Origin: Deltaproteobacteria bacterium
Lineage (GTDB): Bacteria > Desulfobacterota > Dissulfuribacteria > Dissulfuribacterales > UBA3076
Reading direction: 5' to 3'
Length of the DNA: 9,197 bases
Assembly (NCBI GenBank): GCA_027004315.1
Contig: JALTHV010000201.1
Location: 1 to 9,197, forward strand
Below, one piece after another: positions 1 to 6,088 of the stretch. Positions within the stretch are counted from its first letter, which is position 1, and each line of letters opens with the position of its first letter. The notes beneath the pieces were generated by a model that was not told where the DNA came from, did not search any database, and saw nothing but the letters and a program-made list of their open reading frames with translations. The translations under genes and the position numbers were made by a program.

Positions 1-26
1 TGTTCACATCTTGGGAGTAAAGGATA

Positions 27-614
27 ATGACTTTATTGTTTATGAACAAAATTGAGTTCCTTGGAAGGTCTCCCATACCTCATAAGGACTCAGGTAAACA
101 GGCTAATTTCTATTTTCGATGCCTGACCCCCCTGCTTAGATTTAAAAAAAGAACATATGTCAGTCTCAAGGACCTTCTTAGGGACTTAATTTTCCTATTC
201 CGAAAGAGAAAACAACTAAGGGAAGTCAAAAATAAGGGACTGCTATCACCAGCTTTTCGGGAAAGGCTTATGCTGGCTGTAACTGCGGTCGAGGGTTGCC
301 GCTATTGTTCCTATCTCCATTCGAAATTGGCATTGAAAGGCGGTATTCCCCAAGAGGAAATTGGAAAGCTCTTGTCAGGAGACGTCCAGGATTGCCCCGA
401 AGAGGAAGCCATAGCCATTTTCTATGCACAGCACTGGGCTGAATCTAATGCCTGCCCTGATCCCGAAGCAGTACAGAAGTTAGAAGAGATATATGGTTCT
501 GAAAGGGCTGAAGCCATTCATCTAATGCTTCATATGATTCGGCTTGGCAATCTGCTGGGTAACACATGGGACTACTTATTATTCCGCTTATCGCTTGGTA
601 AGTGGCGACGATAG
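27..614 (+). CDS. AhpD-like / carboxymuconolactone decarboxylase-family protein
   Basis: Protein of 195 aa. The C-terminal half has the AhpD-type active-site pattern E-x11-C-x2-C-x3-H (E79, C91, C94, H98, around EGCRYCSYLH). In AhpD-family proteins this is a redox-active cysteine pair with a proton-relay Glu/His, giving peroxidase or thiol-disulfide activity. The first ~70 residues are basic with hydrophobic patches (for example around 50-58) and do not match the core fold; I do not recognise them. The ATG at 27 is preceded by GGGAG at 13-17 with 9-nt spacing, which supports this start over the second ATG at 42. The gene stands alone, convergent with the tRNA-Arg/coaE strand, and looks more AT-rich than the genes to its right. 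The family call is fairly firm. The substrate is unknown, and a peroxidase role is only inference from the CxxC motif. Confidence 0.8.
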   Translation: MTLLFMNKIEFLGRSPIPHKDSGKQANFYFRCLTPLLRFKKRTYVSLKDLLRDLIFLFRKRKQLREVKNKGLLSPAFRERLMLAVTAVEGCRYCSYLHSKLALKGGIPQEEIGKLLSGDVQDCPEEEAIAIFYAQHWAESNACPDPEAVQKLEEIYGSERAEAIHLMLHMIRLGNLLGNTWDYLLFRLSLGKWRR

Positions 615-736
615 AGACAGAAGGACATCTTTTTGTGCCAAATAAACACATACTATCTCACCATTAGCGCAGGCGATTTTTTCGAGAAATGCGATTTTGC
701 ATGGAATTTCCCAAAAGTTTCTTCACGGCATAACAC

Positions 737-773
737 AAAAAAAGGCACTTACAGTAAAAAACCACAAGTGCCT
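737..773 (-). terminator. intrinsic terminator of the tRNA-Arg gene
   Basis: Read on the minus strand, AGGCACTT (773-766) pairs perfectly with AAGTGCCT (750-743), an 8-bp stem with a 15-nt loop, followed by a run of seven U (743-737). It starts 8 nt beyond the CCA end of the tRNA gene, as expected for a monocistronic tRNA terminator. Confidence 0.85.
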
Positions 774-781
774 GAATTTAT

Positions 782-858
782 TGGTCCGCCCAGGGGGACT
801 CGAACCCTCAACCTGCGGATTAGAAGTCCGCTGCTCTATCCAGTTGAGCTATGGGCGG
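782..858 (-). tRNA. tRNA-Arg(TCT)
   Basis: Full cloverleaf of 77 nt on the minus strand including an encoded CCA. The acceptor is CCGCCCA/TGGGCGG with discriminator A. The D-arm is GCTC..GAGC. The anticodon stem GCGGA/TCCGC encloses loop CTTCTAA, giving anticodon TCT, which reads AGA and AGG. The variable loop is 5 nt (AGGTT) and the T-loop is TTCGAGT. The T-stem GAGGG/CCCCC has one A.C mismatch at the 50-64 pair. The gene has its own promoter and terminator, though read-through from coaE, 55 nt upstream on the same strand, is also possible. Confidence 0.96.
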
Positions 859-881
859 ATACATGGGCCTTCAGCGGACTG

Positions 882-910
882 TCTATAATCTCTTGTACAG
901 AGGTTGTAAA
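882..910 (-). promoter_or_regulatory. sigma70-type promoter for tRNA-Arg
   Basis: Reading the minus strand, TTTACA (910-905; 5 of 6 to TTGACA) and TATAGA (887-882; 4 of 6 to TATAAT) are separated by exactly 17 nt. The -10 box ends 23 nt before the mature tRNA 5' end, leaving a short leader. With the terminator at 737-773 this makes a self-contained tRNA transcription unit. Confidence 0.65.
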
Positions 911-913
911 GCC

Positions 914-1582
914 TCATTTTTCTCTTGCCTTGGGGACCAGGCCTCTTAATACCTCTGCCAGACGATTCACCTGGATCTGCAGACCATCTAATTCTGTATC
1001 GTTGTAAAGTATATAATCAGATCTTTTGGCTTTTACTCTTTGAGGAATCTGAGTGGCTATCCATCTGAGGGCCTTGGCGCGGGAGACCTTATTGCGTCTG
1101 CTCAGGCGTTTGATACAGGCCGAGTCAGGCGCCACTACTGTAACTATATAGTCAAACAGGTCCTGCCAGCCTGCCTCAAATAGCAGGGGTATCTCTACCA
1201 GAACCAGATCGTACCCTGACGCAGCCAATTGTCTTAACGCCTGGTCCATCCGTTTAAATACACGGGGATGGATAATTCCTTCTACAAGCCGCCGTGCCTT
1301 GGCATCTGTCAATATTATGTCCAGCATCTCCTGCCTGTCAAGTGTCCCGTCATCTCTCAAGATCTTTTCCCCAAAGGCCCTGACAAGTTCCTCTAATGCG
1401 GGTTCCTTCGGCTCAATCACTTCCCTGGAAAGTCTGTCTGTATCAATAAGCGGGAAATTTTGCCCTGATAGCATTTTCCCTACGGTGCTCTTTCCTGAGG
1501 CTATCCCACCGGTAAGGCCTACGACTCTGGCAGGCCAGTCAGGAGATTTTTTGCAGAATTCGTCTTTATTGGATAATATCAT
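914..1582 (-). CDS. coaE: dephospho-CoA kinase
   Basis: CoaE phosphorylates the 3'-hydroxyl of dephospho-CoA with ATP, the final step of coenzyme A synthesis, in the cytosol. With the ATG at 1582 the protein is 222 aa, close to the usual 200-220. The Walker A loop GGIASGKS is at residues 25-32, preceded by the typical VVGLTGG strand. The LIDTD motif (46-49) corresponds to the family's acceptor-binding LIDAD-like segment. The IHPRVF segment, VEIPLLFEAGW and the R-rich lid (IKRLSRRN) are all family hallmarks. The frame stays open upstream to an ATG at 1756, but those extra 58 residues lie over the TilS N-terminus and do not resemble CoaE, so they are excluded. No good Shine-Dalgarno sequence precedes 1582. 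The gene diverges from tilS and is followed on its own strand by tRNA-Arg. Confidence 0.95.
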   Translation of the reverse strand: MILSNKDEFCKKSPDWPARVVGLTGGIASGKSTVGKMLSGQNFPLIDTDRLSREVIEPKEPALEELVRAFGEKILRDDGTLDRQEMLDIILTDAKARRLVEGIIHPRVFKRMDQALRQLAASGYDLVLVEIPLLFEAGWQDLFDYIVTVVAPDSACIKRLSRRNKVSRAKALRWIATQIPQRVKAKRSDYILYNDTELDGLQIQVNRLAEVLRGLVPKAREK

Positions 1583-1627
1583 AATTACAAATTCATAACA
1601 GAAAAAAGGGATCTTGCCACCCTTTCT

Positions 1628-1632
1628 GAGGT
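1628..1632 (+). promoter_or_regulatory. ribosome binding site deciding the tilS start
   Basis: GAGGT lies 8 nt before the TTG at 1641. The other in-frame TTG at 1614 has only an A-rich AAAGGG 3 nt away, a poor spacing. This favours 1641. Confidence 0.5.
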
Positions 1633-1640
1633 CTAGAACC

Positions 1641-3098
1641 TTGTCTCTGCTTTCTTTGGTTAAATCAGCCATCAGGCGCAAGGGCCTCTTCGGACCCAGG
1701 GCACATATACTGGTTGCGGTATCAGGGGGTCCGGATTCAGTCTGCCTGCTGCACATCTTGTATCTGTTGAGTAGCCAGTGGGACCTGGGGCTCAGGGTAG
1801 CCCACTTCGAGCATGGCCTTAGAGGCCAGGAGTCTCTGAATGATGCCCGTTTTGTGGAGCACTTGTCCAGGGACCTTGGGCTCGGGTTTTATATAGGGCA
1901 CGGCGATGTCAGAGGCCTTGCCCGCAAGAAGGGTATGGGCATTGAGGAGGCTGCGCGGGTCCTCAGGTATGAATTTTTGGAACGAGTACAAGCCAATACC
2001 GGGAGTACATATATTGCTACTGCGCATACTGCTGACGACCAGGCAGAGGAGATATTATTGCGGCTGATCAGGGGTGCAGGCCTCTCAGGGCTCAAGGGGA
2101 TCCCCTGGGTAAGAAATAACATAGTCCGTCCCATGCTAGGCATAACCAGGCAGCAGATCCTGGAGCACCTTGCAGCCAATAATATTTCATATGTAACAGA
2201 CCGATCTAATACTGAGAGGAGATATATGCGAAACCGCATTCGCATAGACCTCTTGCCGCTTCTGGCCAGGGATTTCAATCCAGCCGTTGTGCGTACAATC
2301 AATCGTACGGCAGAACTCCTGGCAGAAGATCATCAGTTGCTGGAGAACATGGCAGAAATGGCATATAATAGGTCGCTCTTATCTCCTGCCAGAGAGGGGG
2401 AGCTGGGTTTCAGTGTAGAGAGAATTAAGGACTATCTGAGGCCCATTCGTTGTCGGATTTATAGGATGGCCCTGATGAAATTGGGCCTATTTAATGGTAA
2501 AGTAAGGGCCGATCATCTTCTGGGAATAGATAGGTTGGTGATCGGCTCTAAAGATCCCTGTGGCTCATACAGGCTGCCAGGGGATACCTTGGCCTCCAGG
2601 AGGTACAAAGAGCTGTTTATTTCTCGGGCCGGCGAGGAAAGAGAGAGTTTAGAGCTAAATAACAGGGGACCTATAGAGGTCAGCGGACCCGGGTGCTGGC
2701 CCGCCCCTTGTGGAAGGGGACACGTGGAGATATCACTCGTGGATATCAGGGATAACCCCGTCATTCAAGGTAAAAGGGGTCTCTCCATGCCCCTGTGGTT
2801 GAATCCCGATGTCGTCAGATTCCCCATGGATCTCAGGACAAGGAGGCCTGGAGAGAAATTTTGGCCCCTGGGTGCCCCGGCGGCCTTTAAGCTCAAGAAA
2901 TTCTTGATATCCAGAAAGGTCCCACGCGGAGTCAGAGACCTTTTGCCGTTGCTTACTAATGGCAGGGAGGTGGTGGCAGTGCTGGGGGTTGAGATAGGGC
3001 ATCCCTACAGGCTCCTTCGATCAAATCGGAAGGCCTTGTTACTTAAGTGGATGGATTGTAACTGTTCACATTCCCCCCGGCCAGTGATAGCCTTTTGA
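1641..3098 (+). CDS. tilS: tRNA(Ile)-lysidine synthase
   Basis: TilS attaches lysine to C34 of tRNA-Ile(CAU) using ATP, converting its codon specificity from AUG to AUA and its charging from Met to Ile; it is normally essential. The N-terminal PP-loop SGGPDS is at residues 28-33 (from TTG 1641), followed by the N-type ATPase domain with HTADDQAEE. A middle helical region follows. The C-terminal domain near 399-440 carries RTRRPGEKFWPLG..KLKKFL and KVPRGVRDLLPLL. There is no ATG near the expected N-terminus. TTG 1641 (485 aa) has the better ribosome binding site; TTG 1614 would give 494 aa. The last codons, from C473 on (3057 onwards), are encoded almost wholly by an inserted element, so the tail CNCSHSPRPVIAF is not native TilS sequence. 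The gene heads the ftsH to glmM block and diverges from coaE. Confidence 0.94.
   Translation: MSLLSLVKSAIRRKGLFGPRAHILVAVSGGPDSVCLLHILYLLSSQWDLGLRVAHFEHGLRGQESLNDARFVEHLSRDLGLGFYIGHGDVRGLARKKGMGIEEAARVLRYEFLERVQANTGSTYIATAHTADDQAEEILLRLIRGAGLSGLKGIPWVRNNIVRPMLGITRQQILEHLAANNISYVTDRSNTERRYMRNRIRIDLLPLLARDFNPAVVRTINRTAELLAEDHQLLENMAEMAYNRSLLSPAREGELGFSVERIKDYLRPIRCRIYRMALMKLGLFNGKVRADHLLGIDRLVIGSKDPCGSYRLPGDTLASRRYKELFISRAGEERESLELNNRGPIEVSGPGCWPAPCGRGHVEISLVDIRDNPVIQGKRGLSMPLWLNPDVVRFPMDLRTRRPGEKFWPLGAPAAFKLKKFLISRKVPRGVRDLLPLLTNGREVVAVLGVEIGHPYRLLRSNRKALLLKWMDCNCSHSPRPVIAF
3050..3057. repeat. left 8-bp target-site duplication
   Basis: GATGGATT, identical to 3232-3239, directly abuts the left end (GTAAC) of the inserted element. 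It lies within the last codons of tilS. Confidence 0.8.
3058..3070 (+). repeat. left terminal inverted repeat
   Basis: GTAACTGTTCACA. It pairs with 3219-3231 with a single T/G difference at 3063/3226. It encodes part of the aberrant TilS tail. Confidence 0.8.
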
Positions 3099-3192
3099 AG
3101 GGTTTCAGAAGCATCGCTTGATGCACAAGATCAGGGTAGTCTGCCTATTAATCCGCACTGAAACCCTTCAAAATGCTATCCACTGGCCGGGG
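3075..3192. repeat. large internal palindrome of the element
   Basis: The left arm 3075-3108 (begins CCCCGGCCAGTG, ends GGGTTTCAG) and right arm 3158-3192 (begins CTGAAACCC, ends CACTGGCCGGGG) form 33 base pairs with one mismatch (C3092/T3174) and one bulged C at 3180-3181. The 49-nt loop holds a small hairpin, GCATC-gctt-GATGC (3111-3124). No U-run follows either arm, so it is not a canonical intrinsic terminator. In a tilS transcript it would form a very stable stem starting within the last codons of the gene. Confidence 0.9.
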
Positions 3193-3218
3193 ACGTGGAC
3201 GGTTGCAACAGGAGGAGG

Positions 3219-3231
3219 TGTGAACGGTTAC
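3219..3231 (-). repeat. right terminal inverted repeat
   Basis: TGTGAACGGTTAC, the complement-strand counterpart of the left terminal repeat. A diverged second copy, GTGGACGGTTGCAA, sits 25 bp inward at 3195-3208 as a direct subterminal repeat. Confidence 0.8.
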
Positions 3232-3239
3232 GATGGATT
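3232..3239. repeat. right 8-bp target-site duplication
   Basis: GATGGATT, identical to 3050-3057. It is followed by TGTAACC, whose TAA at 3242-3244 is the likely original tilS stop codon. Confidence 0.8.
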
Positions 3240-3241
3240 TG

Positions 3242-3244
3242 TAA
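3242..3244 (+). other. probable ancestral tilS stop codon
   Basis: Joining 3049 to 3232, which removes the left duplication plus the element, gives the frame AAG TGG ATG GAT TTG TAA. TilS would then end in ..KWMDL. This is a reconstruction from the duplication, not a currently used stop. Confidence 0.7.
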
Positions 3245-3281
3245 CCTCTGCATAGTCGCAAAATGTAATCTGCCCAACTTA

Positions 3282-3322
3282 TTGAAAAGTTACATGGATT
3301 TTAAATAATTATTGCATATAAT
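3282..3322 (+). promoter_or_regulatory. candidate promoter region for ftsH
   Basis: The 90 bp before ftsH are strongly AT-rich. TTGAAA (3282-3287) and AATAAT (3304-3309) are 16 nt apart and each matches the sigma70 consensus at 5 of 6, though the first T of the -10 is missing. A perfect TATAAT lies at 3317-3322 but has no recognisable -35 box at the right distance. Either could serve. The start site cannot be fixed from sequence, and no heat-shock (sigma32) consensus is evident. Confidence 0.45.
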
Positions 3323-3360
3323 ATCTTATTTTGATTAATTAGTATCTGAACGAAAAAATT

Positions 3361-3366
3361 GGAGGA
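3361..3366 (+). promoter_or_regulatory. ftsH ribosome binding site
   Basis: GGAGGA with 6-nt spacing to TTG at 3373. This strong site identifies the non-ATG start. Confidence 0.8.
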
Positions 3367-3372
3367 CGATTT

Positions 3373-5196
3373 TTGAACACCTTTTACAGGAACCTAAGCC
3401 TGTGGCTCGTTATTGGACTCGTAATGGTCTTTTTATTCAACCTCTTCAATAAGCCACAAAAAGCAATACAGGAGATCCCATACAGTGACTTTCTGAACTA
3501 TGTCAAAAAAGGCGACATAGTCAGTGTTGTGATTCAAAATGACCGACTTGAGGGGAAATTTGTGAATCATACATCTGTACGTACTGTAATGCCTGCACGG
3601 GACCCCGATATGATACCTCTGTTAAAGAAAAAAGGGGTCACTATTCAGGTAAAAGCAAAGGAGGAGACGCCTTGGTATCTCACCCTGTTGGTTTCCTGGT
3701 TTCCCATGCTGCTTCTCATCGGTGTCTGGATCTTCTTTATGAGACAGATGCAGACAGGAGGTGGACGTGCCATGTCCTTTGGCCGCAGTAAGGCCAAGCT
3801 CGTCACTGATCAGAAGACAAAAGTCACCTTTGATGATGTGGCAGGGATAGAAGAGGCCAAGGAAGAGCTGGAGGAAATAATTGCATTTTTGAAGGACCCC
3901 AAAAAATTTACCCGCCTTGGGGGTAGAATTCCAAAGGGTGTATTGCTGGTAGGGCAACCTGGCACAGGCAAGACCCTCCTGGCCAGGGCCATAGCAGGGG
4001 AGGCCGAGGTGCCATTTTTCAGCATCAGTGGGTCTGACTTTGTGGAAATGTTTGTAGGCGTAGGCGCCTCCAGGGTGAGAGATCTCTTTGTCCAGGCCAA
4101 GAAACATGCACCGTGCATTATATTTATTGATGAGCTGGATGCAGTAGGCCGCCAGAGAGGTGCCGGACTGGGGGGTGGTCATGACGAAAGGGAGCAGACC
4201 TTGAACCAGCTCCTGGTAGAAATGGATGGCTTTGAGAGTACTGAGGGAATTATCCTGATCTCAGCTACCAATAGGCCTGATGTGCTGGATTCCGCACTGC
4301 TGAGGCCCGGTCGTTTCGATAGGCAGATCGTAGTCCCTGTGCCCGACGTGGCAGGGCGTGAGAAGATCCTTGAGGTGCACATCCATGGTGTCCCTCTTGG
4401 CCCTGATGTCGATCTGGGGATAATCGCCAGGGGTACACCCGGTTTTTCTGGTGCCGATCTCGAAAATCTTATAAACGAGGCGGCCCTGCTGGCGGCCAGA
4501 GAAAACAAGGAAACCGTAGATATGCTCGACTTTGAGAAGGCCAAAGACAAGGTACTCATGGGCGCTGAGAGAAAGAGCATGATTATCTCGGATGAGGAAA
4601 AACGTGTAACTGCTTACCATGAGGCAGGGCATACATTGGTGGCAAAACTCCTCCCTGGTACCGATCCGATCCATAAGGTCACTATCATCCCCAGGGGCCT
4701 TGCCCTTGGGCTCACACAACAGCTGCCTGAAGATGAACGGCACAGCTATCCAAAGTCATATCTCCTCAACAACCTGGCAATCCTTATGGGGGGCCGGGTA
4801 GCAGAGGAATTGATATTAGATGAATTCACCACAGGGGCAGGAAACGATATTGAAAAGGCCTCGTCTCTTGCGAGAAAAATGGTCTGCGAATGGGGTATGA
4901 GTAATCATCTTGGTCCGATAACATTTGGCAGGAAGGAGGAACACACGTTTCTCGCTAGAGACTTTGGTCATGTCAAGGACTATAGTGAGGATACTGCCCG
5001 GAGAATAGACCATGAGATCATGGAAATAGTCAATGATTCATACAAACGGGCCAAGTCTGTAATCCAAAAGAATATAGATTGCCTACACAGTATTGCTACT
5101 GCCCTGCTGGAAAAAGAATCCCTTGATGCAACGGGTATCGACCAGATAATGGACAAGTGTAAAAAAGATACCCAGACCCAGATGACGGCCGCCTGA
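3373..5196 (+). CDS. ftsH: ATP-dependent zinc metalloprotease FtsH
   Basis: FtsH is a membrane-anchored hexameric AAA+ protease that degrades misfolded membrane proteins and regulatory proteins; its catalytic domains face the cytoplasm. The protein is 607 aa with a TTG start and strong ribosome binding site. Membrane segment 1 is at about 8-26, a short extracytoplasmic domain follows, and segment 2 is at about 104-122. Walker A GQPGTGKT is at 194-201 and the pore-loop aromatic is F227 (MFVGVG). Walker B IFIDELD has D253/E254. The second region of homology is ATNRPDVLDSALLRPGRFD, with arginines R311 and R314. The zinc site is HEAGH (H416, E417, H420), with D492 (AGNDIE) the expected third ligand. 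All key residues are intact. The C-terminal tail is short and polar. TGA is followed at once by in-frame TAG, and folP begins 8 nt downstream, suggesting coupling. Confidence 0.98.
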   Translation: MNTFYRNLSLWLVIGLVMVFLFNLFNKPQKAIQEIPYSDFLNYVKKGDIVSVVIQNDRLEGKFVNHTSVRTVMPARDPDMIPLLKKKGVTIQVKAKEETPWYLTLLVSWFPMLLLIGVWIFFMRQMQTGGGRAMSFGRSKAKLVTDQKTKVTFDDVAGIEEAKEELEEIIAFLKDPKKFTRLGGRIPKGVLLVGQPGTGKTLLARAIAGEAEVPFFSISGSDFVEMFVGVGASRVRDLFVQAKKHAPCIIFIDELDAVGRQRGAGLGGGHDEREQTLNQLLVEMDGFESTEGIILISATNRPDVLDSALLRPGRFDRQIVVPVPDVAGREKILEVHIHGVPLGPDVDLGIIARGTPGFSGADLENLINEAALLAARENKETVDMLDFEKAKDKVLMGAERKSMIISDEEKRVTAYHEAGHTLVAKLLPGTDPIHKVTIIPRGLALGLTQQLPEDERHSYPKSYLLNNLAILMGGRVAEELILDEFTTGAGNDIEKASSLARKMVCEWGMSNHLGPITFGRKEEHTFLARDFGHVKDYSEDTARRIDHEIMEIVNDSYKRAKSVIQKNIDCLHSIATALLEKESLDATGIDQIMDKCKKDTQTQMTAA

Positions 5197-5204
5197 TAGC
5201 AAGG

Positions 5205-6053
5205 ATGGAGCTCCCAAATCTATCAATAAAAGGGCACATATTCCGCTGGAGTACTCGCACTTATATTATGGGAGTCATAAATGTGACTCCTGATTCCTTT
5301 TCAGACGGTGGGGATTTTTTCTCCCCGGAGAAGGCCGGAAAGCAGGCAGTATCGCTGGCCGCTGCCGGAGCTGATATCCTGGATATAGGGGGGGAATCTA
5401 CCCGGCCTTTCTCAGAGCCTGTGCCCGTGAAAGAAGAACTCCGTAGGGTTATACCCGCCATAAAAGAGATACGGAGATTCACTGAGTGCCCGATATCCGT
5501 CGATACAGTCAAGGCAGAGGTGGCCAAGGCTGCAGTCCGCGAGGGGGCAGACCTCATCAACGATATCAGTGCACTGCGTTTTGACCCGGAAATGGCCAAG
5601 GTTGTAGCCTCTCTTGATGTCCCTGTTGTACTTATGCACATGAAGGGTGTCCCCAGAGATATGCAAGTAAATCCCTGGTATGGAGACGTAATAGAGGAGG
5701 TCAAGGTCTTTTTGAAGGAACGTATGGCCTGGGCCTATAGCAACGGCATCTCCAGGGGAAAGATATTGATCGATCCGGGTTTAGGATTTGGTAAGAGGGT
5801 CCAGGATAATCTGGTCCTGATAAATCACCTGGAGAAATTCCATGAACTGGGTGCCCCGGTCATGGTAGGGGCATCGCGCAAGGCCTTCCTGGGGTCAATT
5901 ACCGGGATTAAAGAGGCGAGAAGACGTGATGTGGCTACTCTGGGGGCAGTTGCAGCAGCGGCCATAAAGGGGGCTAATCTGGTGCGGGTCCACAATGTTG
6001 GTCTCACTAGGCAGGTGCTCCAGGTAGTCGATGCCATCCGTAGGTCTGGATAA
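5205..6053 (+). CDS. folP: dihydropteroate synthase
   Basis: DHPS condenses 6-hydroxymethyl-dihydropterin diphosphate with p-aminobenzoate to form dihydropteroate in folate synthesis; it is the sulfonamide target. The protein is 282 aa, normal for this TIM-barrel family. Visible motifs are MGVINVTPDSFSDGG (22-36), DIGGESTRP (60-68), SVDT, the DPGLGFGK pterin-site loop (190-197), GASRKAFLG (222-230) and the terminal VRVHNV (260-265). In the last motif an Asn sits where Asp is common. The ATG at 5205 is abutted by AAGG with no spacer, so the ribosome binding site is poor. Translation probably depends on ribosomes finishing ftsH 8 nt upstream. I see no better alternative start. Confidence 0.97.
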   Translation: MELPNLSIKGHIFRWSTRTYIMGVINVTPDSFSDGGDFFSPEKAGKQAVSLAAAGADILDIGGESTRPFSEPVPVKEELRRVIPAIKEIRRFTECPISVDTVKAEVAKAAVREGADLINDISALRFDPEMAKVVASLDVPVVLMHMKGVPRDMQVNPWYGDVIEEVKVFLKERMAWAYSNGISRGKILIDPGLGFGKRVQDNLVLINHLEKFHELGAPVMVGASRKAFLGSITGIKEARRRDVATLGAVAAAAIKGANLVRVHNVGLTRQVLQVVDAIRRSG

Positions 6054-6088
6054 TTTGACAAGGTCGGGGCAGGTCTTATTCGGAAACC

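Larger units (their letters stand above)
3058..3231. mobile_element. 174-bp non-autonomous element (MITE) with IS66-like ends
   Basis: The ends are 13-bp inverted repeats, GTAACTGTTCACA (3058-3070) and TGTGAACGGTTAC (3219-3231), matching at 12 of 13 positions. Perfect 8-bp direct repeats (GATGGATT) flank them. The interior contains a near-perfect palindrome (3075-3108 with 3158-3192) and no transposase reading frame. IS66-family elements are known for termini starting GTAA and for 8-bp duplications, so assignment to that family as a non-autonomous derivative is plausible; it rests on ends and duplication only. The element interrupts the 3' end of tilS and supplies its present stop codon. The intact duplication suggests a fairly recent insertion. 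Confidence 0.8.

Noticed and set aside
633..1007. Open frames over 633-1007 on the + strand
   Set aside because: They run antisense across the tRNA-Arg gene, its promoter and terminator, and into coaE. No ribosome site or recognisable protein.
1583..1756. 58-residue N-terminal extension of CoaE
   Set aside because: It overlaps the TilS start region, lacks similarity to CoaE, and the normal family length is reached from the ATG at 1582.
3226..3246. Hairpin GGTTAC...GTAACC upstream of ftsH as a regulatory structure
   Set aside because: It is formed by the element's right terminus meeting host TGTAACC across the target duplication, so it is probably a by-product of the insertion.
3622..4743. 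Long minus-strand open frames opposite ftsH
   Set aside because: Shadows of the strongly coding + strand; no motifs and no ribosome sites.
6055..6083. Perfect TTGACA (6055-6060) before cdaA as an internal promoter
   Set aside because: At 16-18 nt spacing the -10 candidates (TATTCG, ATTCGG) are poor, and transcription would start at about the cdaA ATG. More likely chance within an operon.
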